64,000 nt of DNA from Neolentinus lepideus HHB14362 ss-1 (GCA_001632425.1 KV425556.1:6271-70270), one strand, 5' to 3'; positions 34,924-50,368 are shown, counted from the first letter of the stretch. Translations and numbers: made by a program. Notes: generated by a model not told the origin, from the letters alone.

Positions 34924-37900
34924 TTACCGGTGGTTTCTCCAGCTTTGCTGCCCAAAATGACTTGGCGATGGGGTGAAGAAGCTCGAGCCCGGAGGTGCTG
35001 AATGGACTGTCGGAAACGGACTAGGGCTAGGCGTAAGGGCGAAGGGAGATTGCAGCATACCAGCTTGCATCATGCCAAACTGAGACAAAGGTGGTGAACT
35101 GCCTGTTGAAGAGGTTGATGGTGTGAGCGATTTGGAAGGTGCGACCGATGTTGGAGGTCTCCAGTTCTAGTTGGTAAATTGCAATAGTCAATGATCGAGG
35201 CAGTCTTAGGCTATGCAGCTTACATGTTTCTTGCCATCTCTATACAATTCGTCTAGCTTCTGATCGAAGGACCCTTCTTCTTCAAACCGGTGATAAGCCT
35301 TGTATAGTCTCAAAGCCGTCCTTGCATCTTCAATGGAATCGTGGGTGTCGGTTTGGATATTCTCTTGCAGGACAAACCAGGCAAGGAACTTGAGTGAGAG
35401 ACGTCGTTGCCGTTCCTTGATGAAGTAGAGATCGACCGTATCTATCACTTGCTCGGGAGGGACGAAGACATCTGCGACCGATCGTCTATGACATGTCTCA
35501 CGGAAACATCTAGACTCACTGATGATGCGAAAATCTTTTGTAAGGCCGTGTCCTATGAATATGCAGCCTCTGTCCACCAGTAGTCGTAACTTTTTGTATA
35601 CCAATTTTAGCGGAGTGAGCGTATACCGAGAGAGCGCCGGATCAAGATCGCCAACTGAAAGATTGCGTTAGCATATCTTTTTTCCGCAACATATTGGGCA
35701 CCGACATTTGATTCCAGAAAATTCTGTCAGATAATCAACAATCGTCTCGCTGGTGTGGATGTGATCGTCAATGAACGGAACTCCTTGCTTATTGCCATCG
35801 CCACGCAATACGGAGACACGAGCAAGGCTAAGGCGAGCAGGTCGGAGCACCTTCTTTGTTCCGTCTGACCGATACTCCACCTCTTCCTAAACGTTGGAGA
35901 ATATCAATCTACGCCGAAGTATTCGAGGCTTTACTTGCCATACCTGTTGCATAGACACGAATTCGGCATCGATGGCCACCAGAGTGCCAGGCCTCGGGAG
36001 CTCCTCATATCGCAGGCATTCGTGTTTGATCAAACTCTTGTCCCGGTTCCTGGAAGGTACGTCAGGGTAAGTATTTGCTGGAGGACTTCGTGTGGGTAAC
36101 GCTCACAATGAAATGTTGGTATCTGTGCACAATATCGTTGCATCGAGTTCGTCAGGGAGTGCACTGAAGTCCAGCTCGTCCCGTAGATCGACTCGTTCGA
36201 GATAAAATACAGCAGGCACCTATGTGTCACAGTGAGCTTGCGCCGAACTCTTTCATCAGAGGTTGGCAAGATCACCTTCCACTTTCCAGGGAAGCTGAGT
36301 GCCTCGGCTTCTGAGATGTTGCGAACCATGAAGTCGTTGAAGACAAACCACGGGCTACGGTCAGGAGTATTGGGTGCACCGGGAACTGAGGAAATAGTCA
36401 GTATGATATTTCCTCCGGACGGATCATGCTCACCTTTGACAATTGCTACAAGGTGCGAACTACCTTCCTTCGGCACAATCTGGACGACCATTGCCTAGGC
36501 GATCAAGGGACTGTGAGTCGCGCTATATGCCAAAATTGCTGAGGTGTCTACCATACCCTAAGCTCGTATATCACAGCCTCCGCATCGTCGACGCCTTCTA
36601 TCTGGCCATGCACCTCCATCGTTGGACTCAAGAAGCGATTCCGACGGCTGTCCAGCCAGAACCTAAAATTCTCCTCGTTGTACACGGCAGCATTGACAGC
36701 TAGGATTGCAGGTAGATCTCGGGTGGGAATAGAACGCTTGGTCTCGAATGTCGAAAACTGTTTACACGTCTGGCATGTGGCCTTATGGGTCATCTGGCGT
36801 ATCAATGAATTCCGTAGAATGGTGACGAAGTCATGTTGAGCTGTTGGATCTTCTGGGTATATCTAATGAACAGCTGAGTGAACGCTGTCAGGACAGAAAA
36901 ATGCACTGACCTTACGGGGGTATACCAAATCGACCATGTGTGTCATATTCTCTTTCTCCCGCACGGCTTTACAATTCATACACGTGATGACATTTTTGCC
37001 GTCTATACCGAGCAGCTGCGTGATTGGCGCAGCTGCAGGGGACGAGGGCGAGCCTACGAACGCAGACGGCAGAAGAGAGGGATTGTGTGGAAAAGAATTC
37101 CCTTCAGAGCTGATATGGTCAATGAGGAAACGGTGGAACGCTTGGATCGTGTGGGCGTAGTTCATATCAGGCGAATCACGACCGTAGTCGATGAGCTCAA
37201 TGGCATTCTGAGCTATGAAATCCGGATCACTACGTGCATAGTGAGGTTTATTGAATGCGGATTTCACCTTGTGCTAACATCCCGAGGGTCTTGCAGAAAT
37301 TACTTGCCTGGCAGTTGATGCCTTTCGCGTCCTCGAGCATACGAGCCACAAATCCTAGCTCGCATAATAGACAATGTTCCCTAGGACAATTAGTCGTGAT
37401 ATGCGACTTGGCCAGCCGGCGGATTGGTAGGGTGTAGTACATGAGCTGAACCATTGAATTAGTGTAGCAGTTCAAAATGTGCGTCTCCAAGCCGCTGTAT
37501 TCTGTCTTGTTGAAGAAACTTCGCCAAATGTTTCTTTAAGTACCACTGATGGTAAGACGGCGGCATGAAGCTTACCCAAAATCGAAATCTTCAACTCCAA
37601 ACTTGGAATATTCAATCTCGACCTTGCTGTAGACCCTCGGGATCTCTTCAGGAAGTGTTTCGACCGTTGGGGTCTCGGGTTCTGACTAAAAGCAACGCAG
37701 TGAATACCTGACACATACAAGAACCTAGCGCGGGGACCCACATCTTGCCGCCTCAGCTTTCCGCTTCGGAAACGAGCCTGATCTCGGCGAGGACCGACGA
37801 CAACCATATTCCGCCTTCCTTTTAGTTCCTTCGGTAGCGGAGCGTACGCCACATTGTCGCTCATCTTCATCGTGCTGATGACCTGCGGCGGGATCTTCGC

Positions 37901-39259
37901 AGGTGGAGGAAAGTGCGGCTTGGTCGTCATGAACTGTGGAGCCCATGACGAGAGGAGCATGTTGTTGTAGTATGGTAGGCCGATGGAATTAAGAGGCCTG
38001 TATTTTTCGTCAGCGATGAGTACAACGTCTGATCAAGAAGATAGTACGTCGAGTCAGTCCACGCAATGTCTGGGAGGGGCTCTGGGGTATCTGCCCACTC
38101 TACAGGTTGTCCTTCGAACCCATTGAAAGGTATGTCCCCATCGTGGTCACCTGCGGTCATAAGGTGAATAACACCTTCGCCGTCACCAAATGCCATATAT
38201 GAGCCGGTAGGAGACACAGCGGCACAAGTGATGAACGATGGAGCATCCAGCTACACGTATGATTAGTCCAGAATGACTGTCGCATTCGTGATGGCGTCCT
38301 TACATGGTAGAATTCATACGCCTTGTTCGGGTTCGAGACATCCACGATATTGATCAGACCTTGGTTGGACGTTATCACAATACTAGACTGACGCTTCGGC
38401 TGCACGTTGATATATGCCGGTCCATCCGAGAAGGGTACGGGAGGCAGGGCGCGGAACGTCCGCAAATCGTATATTTTAACGAGAGGATCAAGGAACGGCC
38501 GACCCTGCCTACGTATCACACAAGATATCAGACTAAACTCAATAATTACGCGCGACACAGATATCCACCTCAATCCCCATCCAGCGGTGTATACGAAGTT
38601 CCCGCTGACCTGCAGGCCTTGTATGTTGCCGACGTGCGCCTTCGCCGTGCTTTCTCCGCCACCGTCGTCGCGCCGCATGCCCGTACGGGGATCGTGCGTT
38701 CGTATACAGCCATCCATGGAGCCGGACAAGAGAGATGTGTGGGAAAACTCTAGGTGCGAGATCATGGAAGGTGCAGACACTTGTCGAACAGCATCGCCCG
38801 TCAGCGCATTTAGTAAGAGCAGCTCAGGAGCTGTAGTTGACACAGCGATGACCTGAGAAGTACTTGAGGTGTTTGAAAATGTAGTAACTGTCGCGGAAGA
38901 CCTATTCATAACATGCTGTTGAGAACACTCCGATTACGGCACTCGTGGCTCGAGCATGCTTACCGAAAGTACCACTTGTTCACCCCTCCCTTGTTCCACG
39001 AACCCATACCATCACTGGCTACGCCAACCGCCCTCACATACTGATCTTCGGTGATGACTTTCTTGACCGCGAGACCACCGCCGACAGGGTAAGTTACACC
39101 GCGCATCCCCCGCGGCGTATAGTATGCAAGCACATTTCCCGAGTCCAGTCCAGTCCATAGCGTGTCCGACACGGGATCAAAAGACAGAGCAGTCACAGGC
39201 TGCGGGTACAAGTTCCATGGCTGAGTGATGGGCGCGATGGGCTGATACGTGGACGCCAT
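34924..39259 (-). CDS. PAN2: PAN2 deadenylase catalytic subunit
   Basis: It starts MASTYQPIAPITQPWNLYPQ at 39,259 and ends at 34,924 after a Ser/Pro-rich tail (QQSWRNHR). The order is PAN2-specific. The N-terminal WD40 propeller spans about 39,250-38,000 (VTALSFDPVSDTLWTGLDSG, SMISHLEFSHTSLLSGSMDG). A linker binds PAN3 in other fungi (PKELKGRRNMVV). A UCH/USP-like domain spans about 37,600-36,030 (NCYTNSMVQLMYYTLP, CVARMLEDAKG-like helices, FVFNDFMV). A DEDD exonuclease follows from about 35,990: VAIDAEFVSMQQ, GHGLTKDFRI, HDSIEDARTALRLY, so all four acidic residues and the catalytic His are present. With PAN3 it trims poly(A) tails in the cytoplasm. Oddity: the UCH domain has a Cys at the protease nucleophile position (37,467-37,469). 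At least 12 exons; no lesion seen. Confidence 0.94.
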
Positions 39260-39835
39260 GAGCGTGCATGTACAGGAAGCACATCCCGTCGATCCTGAAC
39301 CTTTCCAAGCTACTTGTACCTTTTACGTAAGCATGCGCTTCTTACTCTGTTCTTACTATTGATGATACAGAAGACTACACAAAATCTACCCGGTCATGTC
39401 TATGCTTATTCGTGTTTAGCTACTGTGTTTCAGAAAGATACAGGCATCTGGTAGTAGAAGTCTGGTATCAAAAAAGAGTCGTGAGTGAGAACATAGTACG
39501 ACGCAGGAGAATTAATCGTATTGGTCTAATATATCGCTATAGGTGTCACGGATCGTGGAATCTATGATGGGTTTGAGGACAGAGTGGAATGAAAAGCGCA
39601 ATCAATAGGCTGCGCTAGAAAACAACATGTCCCAATCTTTGCGTAGGGAGAAGAAACCCTCCGCAGCTAACCCCTGCAGCACATCCCAGTTGTAGAGAAG
39701 GGGCAACGTCGAGAAAGCGCGGCGGCTTGAAATCGTGCGGGTGGGACGGCGAAGCTAAAACCCGAGCCCAGGACGTACTCGTATCGCACCCGCGCTCAAA
39801 CCTGCGTTGACGGGTCGGGTGCGGGTTACGCGGAT
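39260..39835. other. PAN2 upstream region
   Basis: No gene is supported. The 39,640-39,830 part is GC-rich. It contains the PAN2 promoter. Confidence 0.5.
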
Positions 39836-39946
39836 TCCTGTCAGAAGAGCATCGGAATAGTATGAGTGGTGCAGAGGAATCAGAGGCATGGAATCGAACG
39901 CACATCCTCCAATATTAGACTAAGAATCTAAGATGAAGGTCCTCAT
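39836..39946 (-). repeat. tRNA-like repeat, copy 1 (SINE-like)
   Basis: Near-identical to 40,062-40,171. On the minus strand it contains a B-box-like GTTCGATTCC and an upstream TTAGA-TTCTTAG-TCTAA stem-loop that would be an anticodon arm with CTT (Lys). No D arm or acceptor stem can be formed and the T stem does not pair. It is therefore not a functional tRNA but looks tRNA-derived. Confidence 0.55.
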
Positions 39947-40061
39947 CTTGTCCTGACCTCATAAGTAGGTCCACACTGTGTTACTGAACAGAACAGAATC
40001 AGAATCAGCGCTCCGCTGTAGGTGGCGCACATATCAGTATCGAGATCAGGATTCATTACTG

Positions 40062-40171
40062 TCAGAAGAGCATCAGAATAGTATGAGTGGTGCAGAGGAA
40101 TCAGAGGCATGGAATCGAACACACATCTTCCAACGTTATACTGATAATCTAAGATGAAGGTCCTGTACCCT
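40062..40171 (-). repeat. tRNA-like repeat, copy 2 (SINE-like)
   Basis: Shares CTGTCAGAAGAGCATC, AGAATAGTATGAGTGGTGC and AATCTAAGATGAAGGTCC with copy 1, same orientation, spacing about 226 bp. The anticodon-like loop has diverged (ATC), consistent with a repeat rather than a gene. It ends about 80 bp before the start codon of the acyltransferase gene. Confidence 0.55.
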
Positions 40172-40251
40172 CGAAGCCGTTGACGGTTCGCATATAAGGT
40201 GGAATTCGACTCGTCTTTGCACTCAGTCCATTAGCACTCTCACCTTCAGGT

Positions 40252-41963
40252 ATGGCGACTCCACCCTTCCCTCCGTTCGACCAGTCGCGCTATGCATGGC
40301 GTATCTCTTATGACGATCCCGCGAAGCATATCAGAGAGGCTCAAGGCGGTGAAATTCTTGAAGACGTCTGGAATCGCTTCCTTTATGGGGAACAGAAGCT
40401 TTTCCTTGCTGTAGACTTGCAGCTATCGTCCCCCATCTCCACCACCAACTTCCTGAGTCGAGCCAAAGAAGCATGGATTGAGATCCGTTTCTATGTCCCT
40501 ACCGTAGGAGGTTCGACCGAGCAAGCCAAAGACGGTACCAGTCTGGTTACATACCGTGCTATCAAAGATCAAGCCGAAGCGACAGCATGGGCCAATCACA
40601 CCGTCAGGTTATTCGAAGGGAGCACCGATATGGATGCTGCCCGTGTGGAAATTGGGAAGCTTACTATCCCGGAGCCCACAGGCGAACAGACGTTCATATA
40701 CATCGTCCCGCGCTCAGAGACGTCGTACGGCGTGATCCTCTTTACCCACCATACCCCGTTCGATGGTGCAGGAACCAAGATTGTCATGAACAGGTACATC
40801 AGGTCCCTTGCGCAGCACATTGACAATCCGTTCCTGGCACAATCACAGCAATTTCATTGGGGCGAGGAAGTGAAGAACCTTCTTCCTGCAGTCCCGCAGA
40901 TTTTGGGACCTGCTGAAGCTACAGAAGGCGACGATTACCAGAAGACATTGGGCGCAGTCATGGGAAGTCTGATTTCTGGCGCAAGGGTAAGTATGATATG
41001 ATCGATTCAAGAATGTTTAACCCACAATTTTGCTTTGTTTACAGAGTAGGTACGGTTTCAGAGAGCATATCCCTAACTTCGGGCCAGGAGCGACGCGTCG
41101 CATCGCTTATAGTTTTCCCATTGAAGACTCGTTGAAGCTTTTCCAAGCTTCCAGGGATCTTGGTTTCACCATTAACCACATCGGTATGTATTTCTCATTA
41201 ATTCGTGATCTATAAACTAACAGTGTACATAGCACATGCCGCCATCTGCCTTGTTTGTTTATATGACAACCCTCCAACTGCATCAACTAGCTCGGACGCG
41301 GCTTTTACCTTCAATGGTCTTGTAGATGCGCGCGGCCGACTTGCACCTCAATACACGGGGAAGGAAGGGTATCCGGGATACTGCCTTGCCATGTCTTCGA
41401 TTAATATTCCCATCTCCGTTGCCACTGCCATATCTGCTAGCGGAGAAAAGGTGCAGCTTCTTGCAGTTGCTGAATACATCAAAACCGAGTATGCGAAGCA
41501 AAGAGGCTTCCCGTGCTTTCTTGCTGTATCCTCACAAGAAATTGACATACTTGTGACCGGGGTTAAGGAGGGTACAGCAACGTGAGTTTGCCGTGTGCAC
41601 TACGATCGAAAGTCTCCCTTTAAGTGTTTCTAGGCCGTCTCCTCCTTGGATGGGACCTTCGTATGCTGGCGACGGTAGGGGTGAGACGTATCTGGATCCG
41701 GAGCATGGAGGTGCTACTGGGAAGCCCACCATCAAGGTCTTGGACTACTTTACGTCCCTTAACAAGCACGACCCGGGACCGTATGTTTGATATCAAATAT
41801 ATTTGGCTCAAGTAGCTAACTATGGGCCTCTAGATTCTTCCGTAGCTTCTCGTGGAACAACAAGTACACCTTGTCTGCGGATTATAATGAAGCAGCCATG
41901 CCCGCTGAGGCTGTCAAAGGCTTCATGCAGAAATGGCAGGACCTCATAACCCTTATCTCGTGA
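40252..41963 (+). CDS. BAHD/condensation-fold acyltransferase, Tri3-like
   Basis: Exons 40,252-40,986, 41,045-41,183, 41,233-41,581, 41,634-41,780 and 41,834-41,963 give 499 residues. The CoA-dependent acyltransferase motif HHxxxDG is intact (FTHHTPFDGAG, residue about 165-175). The C-terminal region has FFRSFSWNNKYTLSADYNEA. Overall length and the N-terminal region (FLYGEQKLFLAVDLQLSS) resemble the Tri3-type 15-O-acetyltransferase family, whose founder acetylates a trichothecene; basidiomycetes carry many such proteins with unknown substrates, so no pathway is implied. It should be cytosolic, transferring an acyl group to an alcohol or amine. No other biosynthetic genes adjoin it. It diverges from PAN2 across 1 kb holding the tRNA-like repeats. 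Confidence 0.75.
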
Positions 41964-42321
41964 TTTTGGTCTTGCGTATTCTCGTGTATGATAGTTCTTT
42001 GCGTAATATTGGAGAATACAGTTTGTATCGTCCGTACACAAACACTATAAGGCCGAGGAACTGTTTCTTCGTTACTGTCCAACAATCAATTTGCCACGTT
42101 GACTACGTAGTTGATTATCATGATAGGGGACGGGGAACGAAGATAGTGCACCTAAATCCTCTACTCGCTTCAGCTATCAAATGAGTATTGAAGACATGTA
42201 TGAAGCAACTGTATCATATAAAAACAAGGAGCAACCATCAAGAATTGAGAGCATGGGATTTGAATTACCCAATTCACAAATCACGTACATCACAGCGCAA
42301 GCGAAGCAATAATATACAACA
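41964..42321. other. Convergent 3' regions of acyltransferase and SPF45
   Basis: 358 bp between convergent stop codons; no gene is seen. Confidence 0.5.
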
Positions 42322-44658
42322 TTAGTGCGGAATGATAGCTCCATCGAACTCGAACTGTGAGAACGTATTTTCAGGAAAGTACCTCGCCCTAACCTGGCGA
42401 CCACCGAAGTACCTCCCATCCAGTTCCCGGACAGTTTTCCATGCGCCAACTGGTCCGGCGAACAAAACAAAAATCCTGACAGAGTCTTCAGGGTCCGGTG
42501 GCGGTGGGTTGACAAGGTGCACGATGACTCGCTCGACTGTGCCGTTTTTGCTGCACTCCTCACCTAGAAAGAGAACAAACATTAAATGTAAGTAATGGCG
42601 GCGCAGAGTCCACAGCTGCCAACGCACCAATTTCATCCCGCAACTCTTCGTCCTCCACATCCTCAGGGCCAACCATATTCGTCAGAACAATAACCCTGCT
42701 AGGCTCTCCAAATCGTTCACGATCTTCTCGAGCCTTGGCATCCTCATTATTGTTGATAATCCTCCCCATCTTCGAAGTAGTCGCCGCTCCACCCTTGCCC
42801 TTACCACCCTTCCCTCCCTTCCCTTGAGACATTTGCTCGACTGTGAGGGCATTGATGATGCCGGAACCGTCGGCACCAAGTCCCTGTCCCTCTTTGTGAC
42901 CCCATTTGGCCATGAGACGGGCAGCAAAGCCATGCGGGTCTGGCCTGGTAATGAGCGTGAGTACTATACCCGGAGGGATGAAAGTAGACGAAGTAGGTTA
43001 CCGTTTTGATTGACCTTCCTCCACTGGAGTCGGTGCAGATGACATCGACAAAGGGTCGGAGCTTCCGGCAGGAGGCGCCAAAGCTTTGAGCCTCGCAGCA
43101 ATAGCAGCAGCAGCTTCCTTGCCCTTTCTAGCTCTCTCATCCAAGTCAGTAGCGCCAGGTATGCTGCCCGGCGGTGGCGGCGGTGGCACAGAAGGAGGTG
43201 CGAAAGGGTTGTAAGCAAGTGTTGGTAGTTCATAAGGCTGCGATATCGCCATCCGTCTGAGGTATGCGTCTTCGCCTGTCTCAGCGGGAGGTACAGGAGA
43301 AGTGACAGGCGGTGGCAGAGGCCGCAGCCCCGGGATCGTGTCATCATTCTCATCGATATCTTCGAATGGAGTCCTGATCGGCGCGGGCACTATTGCAGTA
43401 GGTGGAGGCGACGGTGTAGGCAGTCGTGGCGGAGCGACGAGCACTGGAGGAGGTGCTGGCACAGAAGATGATCCCTGAGATAATGCCAGACGACGTTGAT
43501 AAGCATCGTCGCCAGACATGGCCGACATAGCCAGACGACGCTGGTACGCCTCGTCGCCAGTCAAGTCCTTCTCCACACGAACAGGTTCGGGCGAAGGTGC
43601 ACTACCCAAGCCTCGACGTGGCTCGTCGTCTTCAGGCCTCCAGTGATCAACGTCTTCATCATACCGACCTATGCACACATTCAGAGATCCCACGGGTGCT
43701 GAAAATGAATATGCCCACCTGTCTTGCGAGGTCTCTCATCGTCTGACGCACTGCGTTCCGAATCAGTGTAGCTGCTACTGCGTCGGTAACGTTTCCTATC
43801 CTCCATACGGTGTCGCTCGAGCATGCGTTCGCGTCTTTCTTCGCGCTCCCTCTGCTTGAACATCTTGTATTCGTGGTAGTCATTAGGTCGCGACGGATCG
43901 TATTGCTCTTCCGGATCCCAAACAACCACGGGGGCAACATTTTTGTTCTATCGGAGCTTCAAAATGAGTTATCCAATATCTGGAGCCATAACGAATTTAC
44001 CTTTTTACCCTTGCGCTTCCCTCCACCACCTCCACCTTTACCCCGATGAGCGGCTTTAAAACCGTTGATATCTTCATCCAAAATCATAGAAGGTGGCTTG
44101 ATCTTCTTCCCCCATCCTTGTGTTTGCTTCGTATGCTCACCCTCAGGGGCTGGCGACACGTCCATGAGTTGCGGTGGCGCAGATACAATAGCCGTGACCG
44201 ATAGTGACGAAGTCGTCGCAGCAGACGTGGGAGTTGGTGTAGAATTCGGCGCATCCATCGCAAACGCTCCGAGGGACACGGGAACAACAGGCTTGGGCTT
44301 CTGTGCAGGTTTCCTGCGGATTGGGGCAAACGCGAGCGCCGCGGACCATCCTTTGGGTTGCGATGCGAATATCCGTTTCAATAAACGAGCTCTAACACTG
44401 CAACGACGCAGGAGAATGAAAAAAGGGAATACCGGCTGTAGCTTTGCCTCCTACGGCTGCTGATGTTCCTGCTTCAGCAGCGGCTTGAGCAGTAGGTGTG
44501 GCTTGTTCGGTCTGATCATTGGGCGTGAGCGCAGCAGACGCTGCCTGGGGTGGAAGCTGTTCCGAAGTGTTTGTAGAAGCAGTAATTTTCTGAGAGACGA
44601 ACGAAGAAGAGGACGAGAATTGGATACCGCCATAGAGTCCACCTGCCTTGCTAGACAT
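42322..44658 (-). CDS. SPF45: SPF45/RBM17-like splicing factor (G-patch + UHM)
   Basis: It starts [11 protein letters not shown] at 44,658 (an upstream in-frame ATG at 44,673 is possible). The N-terminal part has disordered Ser/Thr/Ala sequence, then [15 protein letters not shown], the conserved [19 protein letters not shown] and an Arg/Glu-rich stretch. Three copies of a (G)DxAYxRRLAxS motif occur around 43,580-43,230. The G-patch ([20 protein letters not shown], about 42,930-42,870) is followed by a UHM-type RRM ([52 protein letters not shown]) that would bind tryptophan-containing ligand motifs of SF1/U2AF/SF3b155. SPF45 acts in 3' splice site choice and, in some species, DNA repair. Ends at 42,322. 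Not all splice joins were checked base by base. Confidence 0.9.
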
Positions 44659-44930
44659 GGTGGTAGAGTGCAAAGTCCTGTTTACTCAATGCTGTGAGAC
44701 AAATGTGCAAACACCGGCAGTACACCGGCAGTTTCCGATTATCTGACGATGCCATGTTTTAAAGCGTGATTTTATTCTGTACAACTGAAGACATAATCGC
44801 CTAGTACCACTAAGACCTATACGCCTACAACAGCCTGTCTTCGACACGGAGGGCCAAGTATGTCGAGATCTTTATCCGCCCAATGGGCTCAGAGAGTACG
44901 AGTAGAATATGAAGGAGCGAAACCATTCCT

Positions 44931-47339
<2,409 letters not shown>

Positions 47340-47616
47340 AGCGGACAGTGACGACAACGACGACGACCAGCGCGGGCAATGGCGTCGAGAGAGAAGGGTG
47401 CTTTAAAGAGCTGAACAGTGGGAATGCTTGCAGAGGCCGGCAGGTGGGATCGCGACTTCTCGGGACGGCGTTCAGCGCGGCCCAATCACATGCGTCCCAT
47501 TTTCCGGCGCCTTGTCCGGCTTAAAGTTACGCTACGGCTCTAAATTGTTTCTAAGTGTAAAGCGGCAGACTCTGTAATACAAGTGATAGCTGGATAGTCT
47601 ACAGAATAGAAGAACA

Positions 47617-50368
47617 CTACGAAAGAGCACCCAGAGGGTCTTGCTGCACTTCCCTACGCTCGCCATGCGTCGGCGACGTCGGGTGCTCTGGTCGATCAGG
47701 TAGAGAGAAATTATTCGGAGACACCCTAGACACTGGAGGGGGAGGTCGTGGAAGCGTTGCGATGTGTGCAGCTGGCTCTGAGAAACTAGACTTCGTGTAG
47801 TTCCAGGGCGCCATGGGCGTTGCGTTCGCATTCGGTGTCAATACCATAGGTGTTGAAGTCGACGAAAGGGGACGCAAGACAGGTGGAGAAGGAGACCTCG
47901 CAAGGCGAGCAGTGGGTGGCGATCGCGATGCCGGCGAACCGTTGGAGCTGCTCGTAGGCTGCGGTCGCTGTCGAGGTTCGCTAGCAGCAGCGAGGAGCGC
48001 TGGCCGAGATATCGTGACCGCAGGCAAAGGCTCCTGCATTCTCCTGCCTGACGATTCCATCTCCTTAGCAACCTCCCCCTCGTTGATTGCCTTTCGCCTC
48101 TGGAACTCCTCTTCGCCTATAAGCCGTTCGTCTTCCACGGGCAATGAACCATTCGTGAGAACGTCCCGGACGTAGGCTAAGCATTCCAACGCCTCTCGTT
48201 TCCGTGCTTTGACACTCTTCACACTATCCTCGTCTTTACCGTCTTCGTCCTGCAACAAGGTATCAACGATCCAGGATACGGAGTCACCCAGCTTCCTCTG
48301 AGTCGTCCGGAATTGTGTTAACTCTCGTTCCATCTCAAACCTGGTGCGAGGCTCCCAAGGAGGCCGTTCCTCAGGCGGTCTTTCATTCACCATAGGAAAG
48401 TCGGTATATGGCGCAGATGTGGTAGAAGGTGTTCGCACTAGCGAAGCAGCAAGTTCCGGGAGATTGCGCTGCGAACCCAATCAGGTGCGAACAATTATGA
48501 CTCCTCTTTCAGACTCCTTACCTTGATCTCAGTCACAGCATTCATGAAAGTCTTGTTAAGGCCCAGCGCCTCTCCACGATCCAACAACCCCTTCGCAAGC
48601 ATATCCAGTCCAAGCTGCTGCGACGATAGATTCCTTGAATGGCCCGCTCTCGGTGCACTCGTCTCAGCACCGAGGCCCATCATGTCTGACGCAGATCTCC
48701 CCCTCTCACTACGATGTCTTGAGCGTCGCGATGACGGAAGCGCAGGCTCTGGCACCTCAGCAGGTATGTGAAGGAAGTTCCGATTCTCTTGGATTATGGC
48801 GGCGCCAGTGGCTGGTGTCGGGCACATCTGCAGTGCTAAGGCTTGCTGGAGAAGAATAGTGGTGTGGTGTCGCGTGGATGTGGGCTCGGTCTCGGATTGT
48901 GAAGGTAGAGGTGGATAGCGTAGGAGGTACATCAGTTGCTCGTTGTCACTCGCAGGAATCACTGCATGGCATATTAGTTGAGAAAGGTAGGAATGGAAGG
49001 GGACCTACGTTTGTTGCGTATTCGGATAAGCATAGCCACGCAGATCCACTGTGCGAGGTCTAGCGTGCGATCGACGGCAAACAGTCCATCCCACAGAATC
49101 ATAGCATCCTGGAGAATGAACTCCCTTGTGAACAAGAGGCGGAGCATTCGCCTATGATGAGTTAGCTGTGCGAAAACAACACAATATCTATGTGAAGACA
49201 TACATGCCGTATATTGTCGGCTCAATACCAGTCGAATGAAGCGCCTTCCAGAGCTCCGGATCCACGCTCTTCAGCAAATTGAACTGGATATTGTGGCATG
49301 ACTGCACGATAGGCGTGACATACGGTTGGACTGGCTGGATTTCTTTCGCGTTCAAGTTGACATGGGTTGGCATAGCAGATGAAGAAACCGCAGTAGGACT
49401 CTCCCGCCACTCATACCACTGCCCCGCCCCATCCATGACCGAAGCGAAAAGCCTCCACGCATCTGCAGCCAACCACGTTCTATCGCACACCTCCGCCAGC
49501 GCGTCTTGCGCACCCTCCGCCGCATCATACTCCAGCGCATGATACAGTGGTGCGAGCAGCTCGTGCATTCCCTGACGATATCCCACATCTTGGTGCGTCA
49601 CAGAATATACAAAGAGGATGTTTGTCAGCTGGTACTGCACCTCCGAGTCGCGGAAGTATTCAACGTCAGGGAAGCTGGAAGGCTTGTCGGAATGCAGTAC
49701 GCGGGAGAGGGAAGAGACCTCACGTGCGCTCGACGTCCTGCTGGATTGTCTTTCGCAGCTCCATGGATGCGAACCATTCCTTCCAGGGGTTCTGGGAGGG
49801 CGATGATGTGAAAGCATAAAGGGCGAGGGCAGAGATACGTACCTCCTGATCTAAACTGAGAGGATTGTTCTTATCCAGATCGCCGTTGACTCGGGATCGT
49901 TTAGGAGTGCCACTGGTACCTGGAATCACGAGGCGTTCTTCGTAGCTTCCATCCGGCGCTCGTAAGTGTTGTAGTAATAGATCAGCATAGTGCTTGCGGT
50001 ATCCTCTCCAGCTCTCAAGAAAGGAGTTAAGTGACAAGTCTACTCGTGGATTGAGTGGATCCTCAGGAGTAAGAAAGACCTATAACCCCCATAAATCTCT
50101 TCACAGGATACAACTTGTTTGATCAGCGTACCTTCCACGCGATACTCCTTCCACAGACTCTCGCTCCATCATCTGTGAGCTGTCGCAGCAATCGACCACC
50201 TAGCGCAGCATCCTTGATCTTCGCGAGGCTCAGAGAGGAGTTGAATACACGGTCAAAGACATCTCTGATATCCTCGGGCCCCATTAGCTTGGCAGCGAAT
50301 TCGAGAAAGATCGCCACACGAACTGCGTCTCCTTCAAACGCGTTGCCATCAGATTCCAGTTTCAGTTC
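47617..50368 (-). CDS. TBC-domain Rab GTPase-activating protein (TBC1D5-like)
   Basis: The conserved segment begins with GGRLLRQLTDDGARVCGRSI..AWKVFL (about 50,220-50,130). The TBC domain carries the arginine finger in QQDVERTFPDVEYF (about 49,730-49,640) and the glutamine finger in DVGYRQGMHELLAPLY. It continues LLRLLFTREF and ILWDGLFAVD. A long Ser/Pro/Arg-rich C-terminal region contains a coiled-coil segment (FEMERELTQFRTTQRKLGD) and ends DPLGALS at 47,617. The insert between fingers and the C-terminal tail fit the TBC1D5/Gyp subgroup acting on Rab7-type GTPases in endosome traffic. The 5' exon is unresolved: the frame is open to the splice acceptor at 50,368 but lacks an ATG, so at least one further upstream exon is needed. 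Confidence 0.85.

Noticed and set aside
39836..40171. Functional tRNA-Lys genes
   Set aside because: The anticodon-like arm pairs in copy 1 only, the T stem does not pair, and no D arm or acceptor stem can be drawn.
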